From Eumeta japonica (taxonomy: Eukaryota; Arthropoda; Insecta; Lepidoptera; Psychidae): a DNA stretch of 64,000 nt. The notes under the pieces are model-generated. The model was not told where the DNA came from, made no database searches, and saw nothing but the letters and a program-made list of their open reading frames with translations. The position numbers and the translations under genes were made by a program. How positions within the stretch are numbered: the stretch's first letter is position 1; every line of letters starts with the position of its first letter. Shown here piece by piece: positions 33,812 through 45,372 of this stretch. The stretch covers positions 1 to 64,000 of the forward strand of contig BGZK01000105.1 of assembly GCA_005406025.1 (NCBI GenBank), given 5' to 3'.

Positions 33812-36802
33812 ATCTGTCTGTTTTCACGTAAGATTGCTTTGTAATGTGTAAGATAAAAGTAAATATTTTATGAAATTGTAGTATTGGACTGCATATAACA
33901 GATAATTATAAATATTTACATTTAATTTATACGTTTTAAACAATAAATTTTGAATACAAATTTTTATTTGTTACATTTCATTTCAATTATGAATATATAA
34001 TCATTTTATTTGCTAAATTTCTAAACAAAGCTTAATTCTTGAAATTATGCTTTTTTTTTTTGTCCTGTTGTATACACATATGTCATTTTATGTGATAAAA
34101 TAAAAAACTAAACTTTTACTAATGTTCGTTTAGATTGAAATAATTACGTACTGATTGATAAACGCTTAGTAATTTTATTACATAATATTAGGAAAATTTT
34201 CATCTAAATTTATATTAAATAACTCTTACACTTCAATTATACTAAAAATATTATAAAATCTGTACGCCGGTTGGAGGCTTGTTACCGAATTCATAAGCAA
34301 TTTCGTTAGTAACGGCTCACTTCTCAAAGTAACTTTAACTGGTTCACATTTTTGCCTTCTCTTTGAAGTTCGCTATTGCCCCCGGTAAGCTTTTATTCTT
34401 TCTTTTAACTCTCCATCCAAAGATTTATTATATGGAATGAAACTAACGCTTCGGTTTTTTTTTTACTTTAAAAAGTTTATATGAATTTTACAGACTAGAT
34501 AGCATTGCCTTTGTATGTGAATTATAGAAATCACTTTAAAAATCAGACGAAACACACATTCATAGAAAATAAAAATGTTATCGTTTCTACTAAAATTAAC
34601 AAACCTTAGTTATATGGTTGTTGGATGTTCTATGTGAAAATACAAAAAATGTTTATTACGGTCAAAAGGTTGTCAGAAAAAAAATCTAACGCAGTGAAAT
34701 TTCATATAAAAAAAATAGGGAATGAAAATAATTTTGTATTTATATCGACTTTTTAATACATTAATACGTAAAACCGATGATTATTATGCTTAATAATCGT
34801 GTTACATGTGTCATCTGTACGATTCATAATCTCTAGCTGTACGTGTGGCTGGTGAATTTGTAATTGGGAAAAAACTCATAAATACATTTTATTATTTGCA
34901 TAATCATATGAAGCATTTTTTTATGCCAAACGTAATATAAGTATAACATAGAGACTAAAGTACATTCGGTGACTATTATTTAATATGTGGCACAATTAAC
35001 CCGAACCTCGAAATTCCTTTGCCTTTTTGTTTCTTTTTTTTTTCTCTAATATTTGATGAGGCTTTGATCATTTATGGACAAGTCAGCATTTTTTTTCCTT
35101 AAAACATACGTTTTATAACGAAATAAGACGTCACAAAGATATTTATTTTTATGAATTGAAATCAATAAAATGTATGTTATACGTGTTATAAGTTGTTATA
35201 AGTTATACATTTTTAAGGAGGTACTCTAAAAATTGAAGGAGGGTAAAAAATGCTTTCACAAGTCCAAATTTACTTTCTATGTTGCTCTATATGTTTAGAC
35301 GCGTTAATGGCATATATCGATTATCTCACACTTCAAGGTTCTATACTTAAAGAAAATGAAACCCATGTTATATCACTTGCGTATCTGTCTTTTCACAGAG
35401 TTTTACTCGAAAATTGTACAACGAGGTATGCGACATTTTACTACAACAATGTTTGATTTGAATATAACATGTACATACGTCATTAGTCAATGATTAGATG
35501 AACAACGACGCTTATAAATTATTTATAATTATATGTATTTAAGGAAAATTTACTGTGATGCATTATATAAGGTATCGTTTCAAAGTAATATATTTTTTGA
35601 CTTTTTTTGGTACATTGTTCTAAGCGATATAAATCAAAATGTTAAAAACGAGCGTCGTTGTCTACTCAATCGTATAGGTTTCTAACGAGATTTTATATTT
35701 CACCCTAAAAGTTAAACATACAGATGACAAAAAAAACCACTATTTCGCCAAAGTAATAATAAGTACTACAAATTCTTTGAATTTCGCATACTTACAATTT
35801 TTATAAACAAATTTGATTCCATACCTAAATCTAAATACAACTAAATCGACTAGTTGTTTGTTTGGAAAATTGTAATATTTATTCTAAGCATTTATTAAAA
35901 TCCAACATCAACAACCGCACAACTCCAATTGAAAAGATTCCCAAACTGGCAGCATCGAACAAGCACCGTGATCGAGGACGGTACAAGTGGATGCGCACCG
36001 CAAACGTGAAGCTGGACCGCGGAGCTAATTTAGGGTCGGATTAGGGGCGGGGCAAGTTCTCGAGCTGTGTTTCGCGCCAGTTGGACCGAAAAGTTGCAGT
36101 TCCGCTTAATGAATTGTGACTTTTCAACGACGACCTTAGGAGTATTGCGGCGTTAACAGTTCCATATTTTCAGGGAGTTCCGCGGAAGCGGAATTTAAAA
36201 ATTGGAAGTAGCAACGAAGAGGATTCTAAAAACGTAGCGCTGGGATGTATCGATATTAGTGATGGTAAAATTTTAAGTTCCCAAACGTTTCGGTGATTAA
36301 AATCAAATACAGCCATTTGTAAGATGATTCACTGTGATTTTTTGTTTTAATAAACGGAAAAAAGTTTAGTATAATATTCGGTAAATACATTTTTATTACT
36401 CGTACGGAATAGTTTCTTTCTTTTCTCTTGTTTTTGTTGTCGGTAGCAGCTATCTGCCTACTCTACTATTATTTGCTTGCACCAAAAATTTTAATTTGTG
36501 TGCAGTAGTCTTATTTGTTAGAATTGAAATAAACTAGACAAATCTATACTAAAGCCATATCTCGATTGTTCATTCAATGCATAATATAATAATAATTAAA
36601 AATTAAGCACACTAGAAAATATTATTTTTATAAAGGATATATAAATGACAAATTGAAAATTATTTGTTTTAATCCGAAAAGTAAATAAAAATCCTGAAAT
36701 GCAAAAATTATATTTTTATAAATATTATGAGAAATCCTACAATATTGTAAATATTGGAAAATACTATAAAAAATAAAATAAAAAAATTCTCTATTTTATT
36801 GT
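33812..36802. other. AT-rich, no gene; islands at 34,260-34,440 and 35,930-36,240
   Basis: No gene recognised. The second island ('ggaccgcggagctaatttag', 'gcgccagttggaccgaaaag') looks like unique, constrained-type sequence. The + frame 35,862-36,044 overlaps it but resembles no protein. Confidence 0.4.
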
Positions 36803-38222
36803 ATTGTGTGAGGTGTTAATTCGCGAAAATCCACAGTAGACGCTTGTGGCCAAAATTTTTATGGATGAATTCGAAAATAAGCACATAATAAACAATGATA
36901 ATATCCTGTATTATTTTAGATATGTGGACGATCTGTTTCAAAATTATATTAATAGTATACACCCTAAAATCCAATTTAAACTAGAGGAAGAAACAAACAA
37001 TTCTATATTTTCTTTAGATTTGACCTTAACTAGAAAAATAATAGACATGAATTTAAAATATATAGAAAACCCACTTGCACAGATACTACAATACTCATTT
37101 CTTCTTGTCATACATGGCAACACAAATTGGCGGCCTATAAATAAATGATACATCAGTTATTCACCATACCCTTAACAATCATAATTTCTCATTAGAATTA
37201 AATACCATTTACAGTATAGCTTTGGCAAACGGATATAGTAAAAAATGTATTGATGGGCTCAATAATAAAAAACAAAAAAGTATTATAAAGAACAGTATTT
37301 ATCCAACACAATCAAAAGACCAAAAGAAATATATAGCTGTTTGACATATTTTGGTATAATTTCGGAGAAAATTTCAAGATTATTAAAAAAACATAATATT
37401 TATTCGGCCTTTAAAACAAACAACAATTTGAAAACTTTATGTAACAATAAAGATAAATTACACAATAATAAAAAATCTGGAATTTATAAATTAACTTGTG
37501 ATGACTGTAAATCGATATATACAGGAAAAACCGGACGTTGTTTTGAAAAAATATACCAAGAACATATTTCCGCCTTTAGGAATAATAAATCAGACAGATC
37601 CCATTTTGCTGAACATCTAATAGAAACCGGTCATAAGCTTAATAACGATCACAATTTCGATGTTTTGCATGTGTGTGAGAAGGGGTTACGTTTAAATGTT
37701 TTGGAACCCTTCGAAATTTTAAAAACATAAGGATAATAATAATATGCTCAATGACCAAATTGACGTTTATAAATCGCCATTATTAGACGCTTGCCTGTAA
37801 CTATTTGGGTAATGTTGGTGATGGTTAGTCTGTGACATTTGACAGGCATGTCTATTGGTGGTGGTCTGTGGCTGCTTTAAGGATGCTTTCGTCGCTCTTT
37901 GACCATTGCATGACAGCGGCCCGCTTAACGAGGTTGTGTTGGTTGTTTTAACACTCCTTACACCCTGGTGGATGTGACTGTCGGCAATTTCCTGAGGATA
38001 TGCATGGTTGATATGAAACGTACGTAGAATTAACAATTTAACGGTTAGCGGACTAAGATAATTATAAAAATAAATAACACTTGCTTTGGTGTTCGATATC
38101 TGTCAATCCTCTGAAATCAATATTCAATCCTTTTGGATAGAGATTCGTAGTGGAGAGGCAGATTCGAGGGTCAGCGGTGGGTTGCATGCTGCATGTTGAC
38201 GCATGTTGCAGGCAAGCGTCTC
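36803..38222 (+). mobile_element. 5'-truncated Penelope-like element
   Basis: Order: the extension 'tgtgaggtgttaattcgcga', 'agacgcttg', the end of a reverse transcriptase, a GIY-YIG endonuclease, then a 435-base terminal segment (37,788-38,222). That segment itself opens 'agacgcttgcctg' and closes 'caggcaagcgtct'. RT followed by a C-terminal GIY-YIG nuclease is diagnostic of Penelope-like elements. Only the last part of the RT remains, so the copy is truncated. Confidence 0.85.
36846..37730 (+). pseudogene. Penelope-like RT end plus GIY-YIG endonuclease
   Basis: YYFRYVDDLFQNY (RYVDD at 36,918-36,932) is the RT catalytic block with both aspartates kept. The following segment is open to 37,148, then continues in another frame (SLELNTIYSIALANGYSKKC, about 37,190-37,250). 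From 37,341 the first frame resumes: KSGIYKLTCDDCKSIYTGKT (GIY, and YTG for YIG, about 37,475-37,530), EKIYQEHISAFRNN and FAEHLIETGH. The nuclease would cut target DNA and the RT would prime there. A frameshift pair and the missing N-terminal two-thirds make it non-functional. The related copy at 47,590-48,035 encodes SGIYKLSCDECRSVYIGQTR. Confidence 0.9.
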
Positions 38223-40330
38223 TATTTTGTAACACAATTGTATTGTTGTTGTATTTTTTTTTTACTTTTAGAAATCAAATGTTACTTAGAATTTGTTTAT
38301 TTAATAAATAATTAAATTGTAGAAAAAAATAACCTTATTGACATATGACAATTAAACCAATTTTTAAAGAAAAATAAATTAACCTAATTATTTGAACAAT
38401 GGAAATACAAAAAAAAAGATTTTAACAATTTAAAATTTATTGTTAAAATTTGTTTTTTTTAATCATTATTTTACCATAACAACAAAAAAGTAAAAATTCA
38501 ATGTTAAATTTAAAAACAGTCATAACAAAACATTTTGTAAAGAAAATATCTTATCAAAATTATTTGGATTTTCTATTTTTTGTTATCTTAGAAAATTATA
38601 ATGAACAAAACATACAACTTCAAAAAACTTTTATCGAATGATCTTATTAAATGTGTATATAAGAAGAACTCCTAAAAGCAAAAATTTATAGGTCAATTAC
38701 TTAACTTTTTGTCGCCTTTTATGAAAACGGAAGCCCGTGAAAAAATTTATTAATTAACAATTGTATAACTTTATCAAAAAAACAAATAGATATAATTTTT
38801 TTTTTTTTGGAACGGGTCTACATTCTTTGAAATTTTCTGATGACATCACAGTTTGTCCGAATTTTAATATTGTTATTTAATACTATAAAATAATATATAT
38901 GGTATATTCTCATCAACGGAAACACGGCCATGCCGAACTGGCCGCGCGAAACCTTCTTTTCAGGACTAAACTAAAATTATAAATAATAGAAGTAGAGTTC
39001 CAAGACTTTTTTAGGAAATTTTCTTGTCTTTGATATATTTTTTTTAAATTCTTAAATATTATTAGCTTTTCGGTTGTAGGCGAAGAACTAAAAATCTTTT
39101 TTTATCGTAATTTTTGATAAGTTTTATATATATTTTTTTTTGTGCAGTAAAATCCTTTAAATGCATTTTTATAGGCGTCATTTCAAATCCAATGAGCTAT
39201 CGGACATATTTTTAGTAGCTTTATCTCTATTTTTTCGGTTTTGAACTTGTCAAACAGAGTAGAAGCAACAACAGTTAAAGAAGTCGTGAATATTATATTT
39301 GTTAATTAAGAAAAAAACTCATCAAATGTTTTCATTAGTTTGCAATTTAATGTTTAATTAATAAAATTTATAAACACTTTTATTTAGAATTACTTATATT
39401 TTCGTTTACCTGAACCCCCTTCCGGGCCTTGCCTCTGCACTCCATCAGCCCTCCACCCCTTGACCCTAAGTATCACCGTATTTGTAATGAAAATAGCATA
39501 TGCGATTCGTGCGGCTGTCCAAGACCAACTTGAACGGACGAGCGCACAAACGAAATGAATGGATTGGCTCTCATAGGCAATAAACGATTTACTGCACAAT
39601 ATATTATTAAATGAAACGTACTTGGCTAGCATGAACGGCTTAAAATCCAAACTCCTCAATCTAAAATAATAAAAAAAATGTGGAAAGGTCTCAGTAATGA
39701 GTTGATTTACACCCGATACATAAACTACTGAAGAGAATGAAACTGTATCTAAGCTAAGTCAATTAGATGTCAATGTCTCGTTGCATGCTGTTACGATACT
39801 ATGGCCGATAGTTTTTTTTTAGTTCATTTATAAACCGCCGACCCTTGATAGAGTACTCAGGTGCACTTACGGCTTATAAAGAATACGGCTTATATAGGTA
39901 TAGTGGAACGCATCCACTGTTGTTTTGAAGTGAACCTATATATATCATCGCTCTATCTCGGCATGACATCCTAATTTCTTCTCTTACTTAAACTGACAAA
40001 AAGTTGACTCTTACTTTAAACTGTTTCTTCTAAGAATAATTTACAATTTTTCAATCCCTTTTTCTTGTTATTGGTTTCAGTTTCAGACTTCAGTTTTAGT
40101 TTCTACAATAACAAAACGATCTTTTGATACACATATTTTCAAATCGCTTTGTCAACTAAACAAAATATTTTCCCCCGTGCATATTTTTTTATAAGTAAAA
40201 TTTCTTATGTTCAAAAACGCATTGTTTTTGTATTTTTTTTCTTTGTCTCCCCCATGTAGAATTTATGCCATTTACTCATATTTTTTATTCAAAATTCATA
40301 GAGAAATAATTTGATTATTTCATGGCGTTA
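38223..40330. other. AT-rich, no gene recognised
   Basis: Holds the old repeat at 38,895-39,215 and an unrecognised less AT-rich patch at 39,400-39,660, open on the - strand without an ATG. Confidence 0.4.
38895..39215 (+). repeat. Old dispersed repeat, related to 7,865-8,170
   Basis: Patchy collinear similarity, including 'taaaattataaataata' followed by 'gtagagttcc', and 'ttaaat...ttagctttt'. No coding capacity. Confidence 0.35.
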
Positions 40331-40335
40331 CGTTA

Positions 40336-40402
40336 GCGATTGTGGCTCAGTGGTTAAGTGCGTTGCCTTCGCACCGGGAGGTACTGGAGGTACTGATCGA
40401 GC
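40336..40402 (+). repeat. tRNA-derived SINE head
   Basis: 'gcgattgtggctcagtggtt' contains a perfect A-box form (TGGCTCAGTGG, about 40,346-40,356). 'actgatcgagcgc' about 40 bases on is a weak B box. The intervening sequence does not fold as a tRNA with an anticodon stem, so this is a SINE head or tRNA-related fragment, not a tRNA gene. Confidence 0.5.
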
Positions 40403-41170
40403 GCAAATTGACAAATACGTCGTCGCATCGATGAAGCAACGGGATAATTAAAACTTGATACAGCAATATGATAGCAACAAAATTAATGACAAAAAAAAAT
40501 CAGTGAAACAAAGTTTCAAACGGTTTAAATGCGTATATTCTCAGGATCCGTGTATTTTTACTACTGATACATACACAGACAATCCTATTTATACATTAAT
40601 ATTTAGGAATCCTTTGTTTTAATTTTAGTCGTTCTCGCCATACATACAGCTCTCTGTATGACCTGAACCTGAAAATAGCTAACTTTGCCCCCTCTTTCTA
40701 TATAGCACTCGCTCTTTTCCATGCAGTATTTTTTTTTGTAGAAGTTGAGTTTTAAAAACTCTGGATATCTACAATCGTACGTACTATCAGAACTTATATA
40801 GTTCATACATTTATTTCAAATCTTTAATATATTTATTTTTGCTTTAGAATGTAATAAGCTCTTAAGATACAATTCAAGTATTCCATTTTTAGTATCGAAA
40901 GTCGTAATTACAATTCGAACAAATCTTGGTAATTCTACAAAAAAACTGGATTGATAGAAAAAGCATAGTAAATATTTTTTTCTGATATAGTGTATAAGTA
41001 ATTCTTTAAAGTGTAGGTAGTTTTTTATTGCCTCGTAGGCAATTCACTTACAAAATATAACATAATTTATTTTAGTTATATATATTTTCATCACTTGCAT
41101 TTTATAAATACATCACATATCCATAACATTGTTATTATACATATGTATATAATTAAGAAAGCATCAATGT

Positions 41171-41230
41171 ACGCAAGGTGGTAAGGTGATCCCAATACCC
41201 ATCGAATGGACCCCATGTATGTTCTCATAT
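41171..41230 (+). repeat. Repeat block, inverted copy at 43,302-43,361
   Basis: 'ccaatacccatcgaatggac' with about 60 bases around it matches the reverse complement of 43,302-43,361. Weaker likeness extends outward. The pair brackets the transposase pseudogene and could be its terminal repeats or simply two copies of a common repeat. Confidence 0.5.
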
Positions 41231-42190
41231 TTTTCTTTTTAACTCTTCTAATGTTGAACATTCTTTTCAGTACACTAACTCCTTGTAAAAGCTCCAAATA
41301 TAAAAATGGATTGGGATTAGGTCTGGTGACTTCGAAGGCTATCTTATGAGGTTGCACGGCCGATCCATTTTTGTGGGTAAATTCATACCAATCAATTCTC
41401 ACTATATTTGAATAGTGACTAGAAACTCCATCATTTTGAAAAATACATTCGCTGTCGCACTTCTAAATTTATGTCTTCCAATAAAATGGGCAAATTGTTT
41501 TTCAAAAAATATAGATAAAGTTCTCCTCTCAGTTTCTCTGGTAATTCGAAGGTCCCTATTACTTTCTCATCAAGTATTTCCGTCTACATATTCACACTAA
41601 AATGATGTTGAAAATTGTGAGAACGATCTAAATGTGGTTTTATTCTAACCCGTGGATGATAATTGTGCATATTATAAATACCAGTTCGCTTAAAATAAGA
41701 CTCGTGTATCCAAAGAATTTCATTAAATAATTTGAATTCTCCCCTGGATTTTTGCAACATCTCTTCACAAAATATTTTTTTCATAATCTGTTAGTGGCAA
41801 ATCTTGTACTTTTCGGAAGTGGCACGGATAATACTGTTGCTCACGCAATGATCTATGAACAGTCGCTGTAGATATACCTGTGCCACGACTGATCATACGA
41901 ATACTTATAGTAGGATCTCTTTCAATTTCTTCCAGTACAGCCTCAATGTTGTCAGGATCTATTCTTGGTACTCCTTCCCGAGCAATCGCCCCAGGTACGC
42001 AACGTTCAATGTACGCGTTATGCACACGCAAGAAAACGCGGTATTCAGGATACGTAGACTGTCGCAATCTACCAGACGTTTCAGTTATTCTCAATACAAT
42101 CTTGCAGCTAATCGGGCGTTTCCTTTTGAAATGCCATGAAAGTAATGCATCCTGCATATTCGCGTGGTGAATAAACCATAATATATATTT
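41220..42190 (-). pseudogene. IS630/Tc1/mariner-type transposase, dead
   Basis: On the - strand: EYRVFLRVHNAYIERCVPGA and EEIERDPTISIRMISRGTGI with ATVHRSL form the N-terminal helix-turn-helix (42,050-41,840). Then come ILWIHESYFKRTGIYNMHNY (about 41,730-41,672), VIGTFELPEKLRGELYLYFL (about 41,560-41,500), IFQNDGVSSHYS (about 41,445-41,410) and, after a shift, SPDLIPIHFYIWSFYKELVY (about 41,330-41,270). These match an insect DDE family usually reading WTDES, FQNDG and SPDLNPxDF. The first catalytic aspartate is histidine here. The second (QNDG) is present. Stops and shifts occur elsewhere. The + strand frames 41,855-42,170 are antisense shadows. Confidence 0.85.
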
Positions 42191-43301
42191 CGAAACAGCA
42201 AATAACACAGTGAGTCTAATCGATAAGCAAAAAGAAGTGCAGTTAATGTGAAATATTGTTATTCCAAATATCATAGATCCAAAACAATGAACAAATCAAT
42301 AGTCCGTGAAAAGAGCTAAATTCGTAGAAAACAAACACAAAGTAGTAAGTACAGCAGAGGTAACCGCAGATGACAAACGACTAACGCACAAACGAAATTG
42401 TTTCACAACATGGCTGCGCTGTGACCAATCTAAACCTAGCCAAAAAGAGATAACTATATATTTAGTAGCTTTGTCTCTTTTCAATGCTCGTAGCCAATGT
42501 TGCATTCAAAATACACGTAATAAGAATACAACCCAATGAACTTCATTGAATTTATTAAATAATACTTGGAAAAAAAAATAATATTGACATTTTGTTTCTT
42601 TACCAAGTTTTAGACATTTTTGACGTGATAACGTCTTATATATCGATGAACGCCGGCCACACGCACGAAAAAGCATGACTCATTGTCGCGTTCCGCCTGA
42701 GCTGAGGGTGCAAGCGAGAGCGCGGAACAATAGAGAGGCACGATCGGTATAAGCGTTCGGCTTGTGACGCATCTTTTTCCTTTCTGCATAATTTAAGTAA
42801 AAAAATATTTGAAGTAACGAGTGCACAGAAATGTTAATTTATCGAAAACATTGTCATTTTCAATTAACTCCTTCTTTATATTACACAAAATAATGATAAT
42901 TCAGTGATAATAATTCAATTCAATTCATTAAAGAATGCAATTTTTCATCAATGTTTTCTTATGACATTATCGCGTAAAATTATCGTCCCTAAACCGACTT
43001 TACAGACAACCATTTTTTTTCATGTGAACCCACGGGATTTTTATCAACTGAAGCCTTAGAAAAGTGAAGAAAAAAAAATTGCAAAAATATTTTTTTTTAT
43101 TTTTTTTTTTTTATAAACAGATGAAGCCAGAAAAAATAAATATATACTTATTAAGACAGACTAATGATTCAGGTGTGTTTCTATAAAAAAATAGCATTTT
43201 ACAACTTTTAAGTTCGTAACAGCTACGTAATTATTTGACAAATCGGAATGTATGCCAAAAAATAGTTAAATGCGAATAACATTGAAAATATCCAAAATCG
43301 G
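42191..43301. other. Non-coding; GC-richer patch at 42,640-42,780
   Basis: No gene recognised. The + and - frames near 42,300-42,540 flank the transposase N-terminus but do not resemble it. The patch ('cgccggccacacgcacgaaa', 'gagcgcggaacaatagag') is unique here. Confidence 0.35.
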
Positions 43302-43361
43302 CAAACATACGCAGGGTCTATTCGATGGGTATTGGTGTCACCTACCACTCTGCTTATGTCG
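43302..43361 (-). repeat. Repeat block, inverted copy of 41,171-41,230
   Basis: Its reverse complement contains 'accaatacccatcgaataga'. It adjoins the 3' end of the jockey-like LINE fragment, so it may equally be LINE 3' sequence. Confidence 0.5.
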
Positions 43362-44245
43362 ATCCGTCCTCAATGTAAAAGCTTGTGTATATATATAGTT
43401 ATAATGTAATGGACACCGTAAAACCGTAAGAAGATTAAATTTATATAAGGGTAAGTTTTGAGGATCTACTGGATCCTTATTGACCAAGCGCCCACAAAGC
43501 CTCATAAATGAATTTCTGACTTCATATAATGAACTGACAGCTAAACAGTTTATTTTTATTTCTCGCACTAAAATTACGTCGACCATTATTTTTCTCAATC
43601 ATTCCTATATTATTTTTTACGTATATTAAATTTGAATGCATAAACTGCTATGCTAAAGTTAAGATTCCAATTTCTTTAAATGTGCTTCTTAGAGATACTC
43701 GAGGTCCCAGTTTGTAAATCGCCCGAATGGCCCGCTTCTGCAACACGAAAATGCTGTGGACATCTGCAACACGCCCCCAGAGCAAAATGTAATAATACAT
43801 CAGGTTATGTAACCTACCAAAATAAAGTAGTCTAGCAGTTTCTACATCTGACAAATTTCGTATTTCTTTAACTGCAAATGCAGCAGAGAAAAATCTTTTC
43901 ACCAACTCACAGACGTGAGGACCATATTAGTCTTTTAACCAGAGGAATATCCAGGAATACAACAAAATCTAATTCCTGGTTTCGTATTAAAATGGTTCCG
44001 GGTCTATGGCTTACACTTGTAGGCGTAAATTGTATACATTTCTTTTTTTTTTCATTAGGAAGTAGGTTATCTACTGTAAACCATTTCTCTAATTTCGATA
44101 TAGAAATATTCTATTTCACATTGTCTTAAGCGAATTGTTGTTTTTTCACTTTAAATCATAACAATGTGTCATCTGTAAACAATAATATCTCATGAACATC
44201 TCCAGCAACGATAGATAAATCGTCAATAAACACTAATAAGAGAAA
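43338..44245 (-). pseudogene. 5'-truncated jockey-like LINE: RT C-terminal half
   Basis: On the - strand: IDDLSIVAGDVHEILLFTDD (44,230-44,168) holds the RT catalytic block as FTDD, both aspartates kept. After a stretch broken by stops, 43,905-43,648 gives FFSAAFAVKEIRNLSDVETA, LLWGRVADVHSIFVLQKRAI and LGPRVSLRSTFKEIGIL. Then 43,530-43,450 gives EVRNSFMRLCGRLVNK and DPQNLPLYKF. The order RT core, then LWG...QKRAxRxI, then HNSFxxxCxRxYNxxP, is typical of an abundant lepidopteran jockey-like family. No RNase H is seen. Several frame changes show decay. Confidence 0.85.
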
Positions 44246-44399
44246 GAGATTCGTGATTGTATTACATAATAAGAATCAATATTAAGACTAATAACTTGTC
44301 AAGTAGCCAAATGTCTTAAAATATTTTCATATACACATCCTACTTTAGTCAAAGCAAAATTGTAATTGAACTATGATTGCAGTTTATGGGATTTCATCA

Positions 44400-44560
44400 A
44401 TATAGGGAAGCACGACCGGAATTGGAATTCAAAATCGATAGCAGTATCGAGAACGGAACAGGAATCGGAACCCAACCCAGAATGTGACCGATACCGCAAT
44501 GAACAATGAGACTGAAATCGGAATTTAGAGCACGAATTGGATCGGAATCGATAGTGATTC
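44400..44560 (+). repeat. Degenerate purine-rich hexanucleotide tract
   Basis: Contains 'cggaattggaattcaaaatc', 'gaacggaacaggaatcggaa' and similar units. Same kind as 18,700-18,990. Confidence 0.55.
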
Positions 44561-44580
44561 CATACAATATATTTACTTAT

Positions 44581-44582
<2 letters not shown>

Positions 44583-44654
<72 letters not shown>
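44583..44654. repeat. (AT)n microsatellite, about 72 bases
   Basis: An uninterrupted AT run. The long tyrosine/isoleucine frames on both strands around it are artefacts of the repeat. Confidence 0.95.
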
Positions 44655-44656
<2 letters not shown>

Positions 44657-45372
44657 TACATACTCATTTCATAATTCATACATCACACAATCGTATATCC
44701 CATTAACACGAACAAACAAAACATGAATTACCTATATGCATAACAAGATGACGGACGGCCGATGATCAATGGCATCGGGATATGGAAAATAATTAACCGT
44801 TTTGCGTGGAGTAGACACGGAGGAAAAAAACGCCTCGACCACCGCCGCCCAGTCGAGATCTAAACGCATGAATTAGCACGTGTGTCGTTGCGCCGTACGA
44901 ATAGCGTATTAATGTTCATAATAGTCACTGAGAATATTTAACCTATGTTTATTTTAATAAACGATATTTAGAACGCCGTTTGCTTTGTTATTACTTTTCA
45001 TTAAGTTTAATGATTGTTAACCCGGAGGACAGTGTTTTTCCGATAACGATCCCATAGCCTAAGTTTGTAAATCGAAATCCAACGACTATGGTAGCCCTGT
45101 ATAATGAGAGTTTCGAGGCCAGTACAAAATGTAATTCGCCGAGAATTGTAACTTAGAGGAAAATCAACGAAATCGAAGCTTATTGGTATTTTCATTCTGA
45201 TATTAACAGAGTCATCATTGTAAACGTAAAAAGTTCCGAAAGAGTTGTAGGGCAGTCATGAGAAGGTTAAAGCTTATACGTAGTACTAAGCTACAACCTA
45301 ACTTAACAATATTATCAAGTTAAACACTAAAGCATCGAATGGTCCTAAGCCATATTCTTTTGACAAAAAAGT
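44655..45372. other. Non-coding, nothing recognised
   Basis: No gene or clear repeat seen. Less AT-rich around 44,740-44,900. Confidence 0.4.

Noticed and set aside
36846..37730. Standalone GIY-YIG endonuclease gene
   Set aside because: It is joined to an RYVDD reverse transcriptase end and matched by another copy at 47.6-48.0 kb; it belongs to a Penelope-like element.
39390..39659. 89-codon - strand frame with a possible donor ('ttcag|gtaaac')
   Set aside because: No ATG at its start, no recognisable peptide and no partner exon; the evidence is too thin.
40336..40402. Possible tRNA gene
   Set aside because: The A box is good, but the B box is weak and no cloverleaf with an anticodon arm forms. 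A SINE head is more likely.
41855..42170. Two + strand frames of 94-96 codons
   Set aside because: Antisense to the helix-turn-helix part of the dead transposase.
44371..44706. Frames with long tyrosine/isoleucine runs
   Set aside because: Translation of the (AT)n microsatellite.
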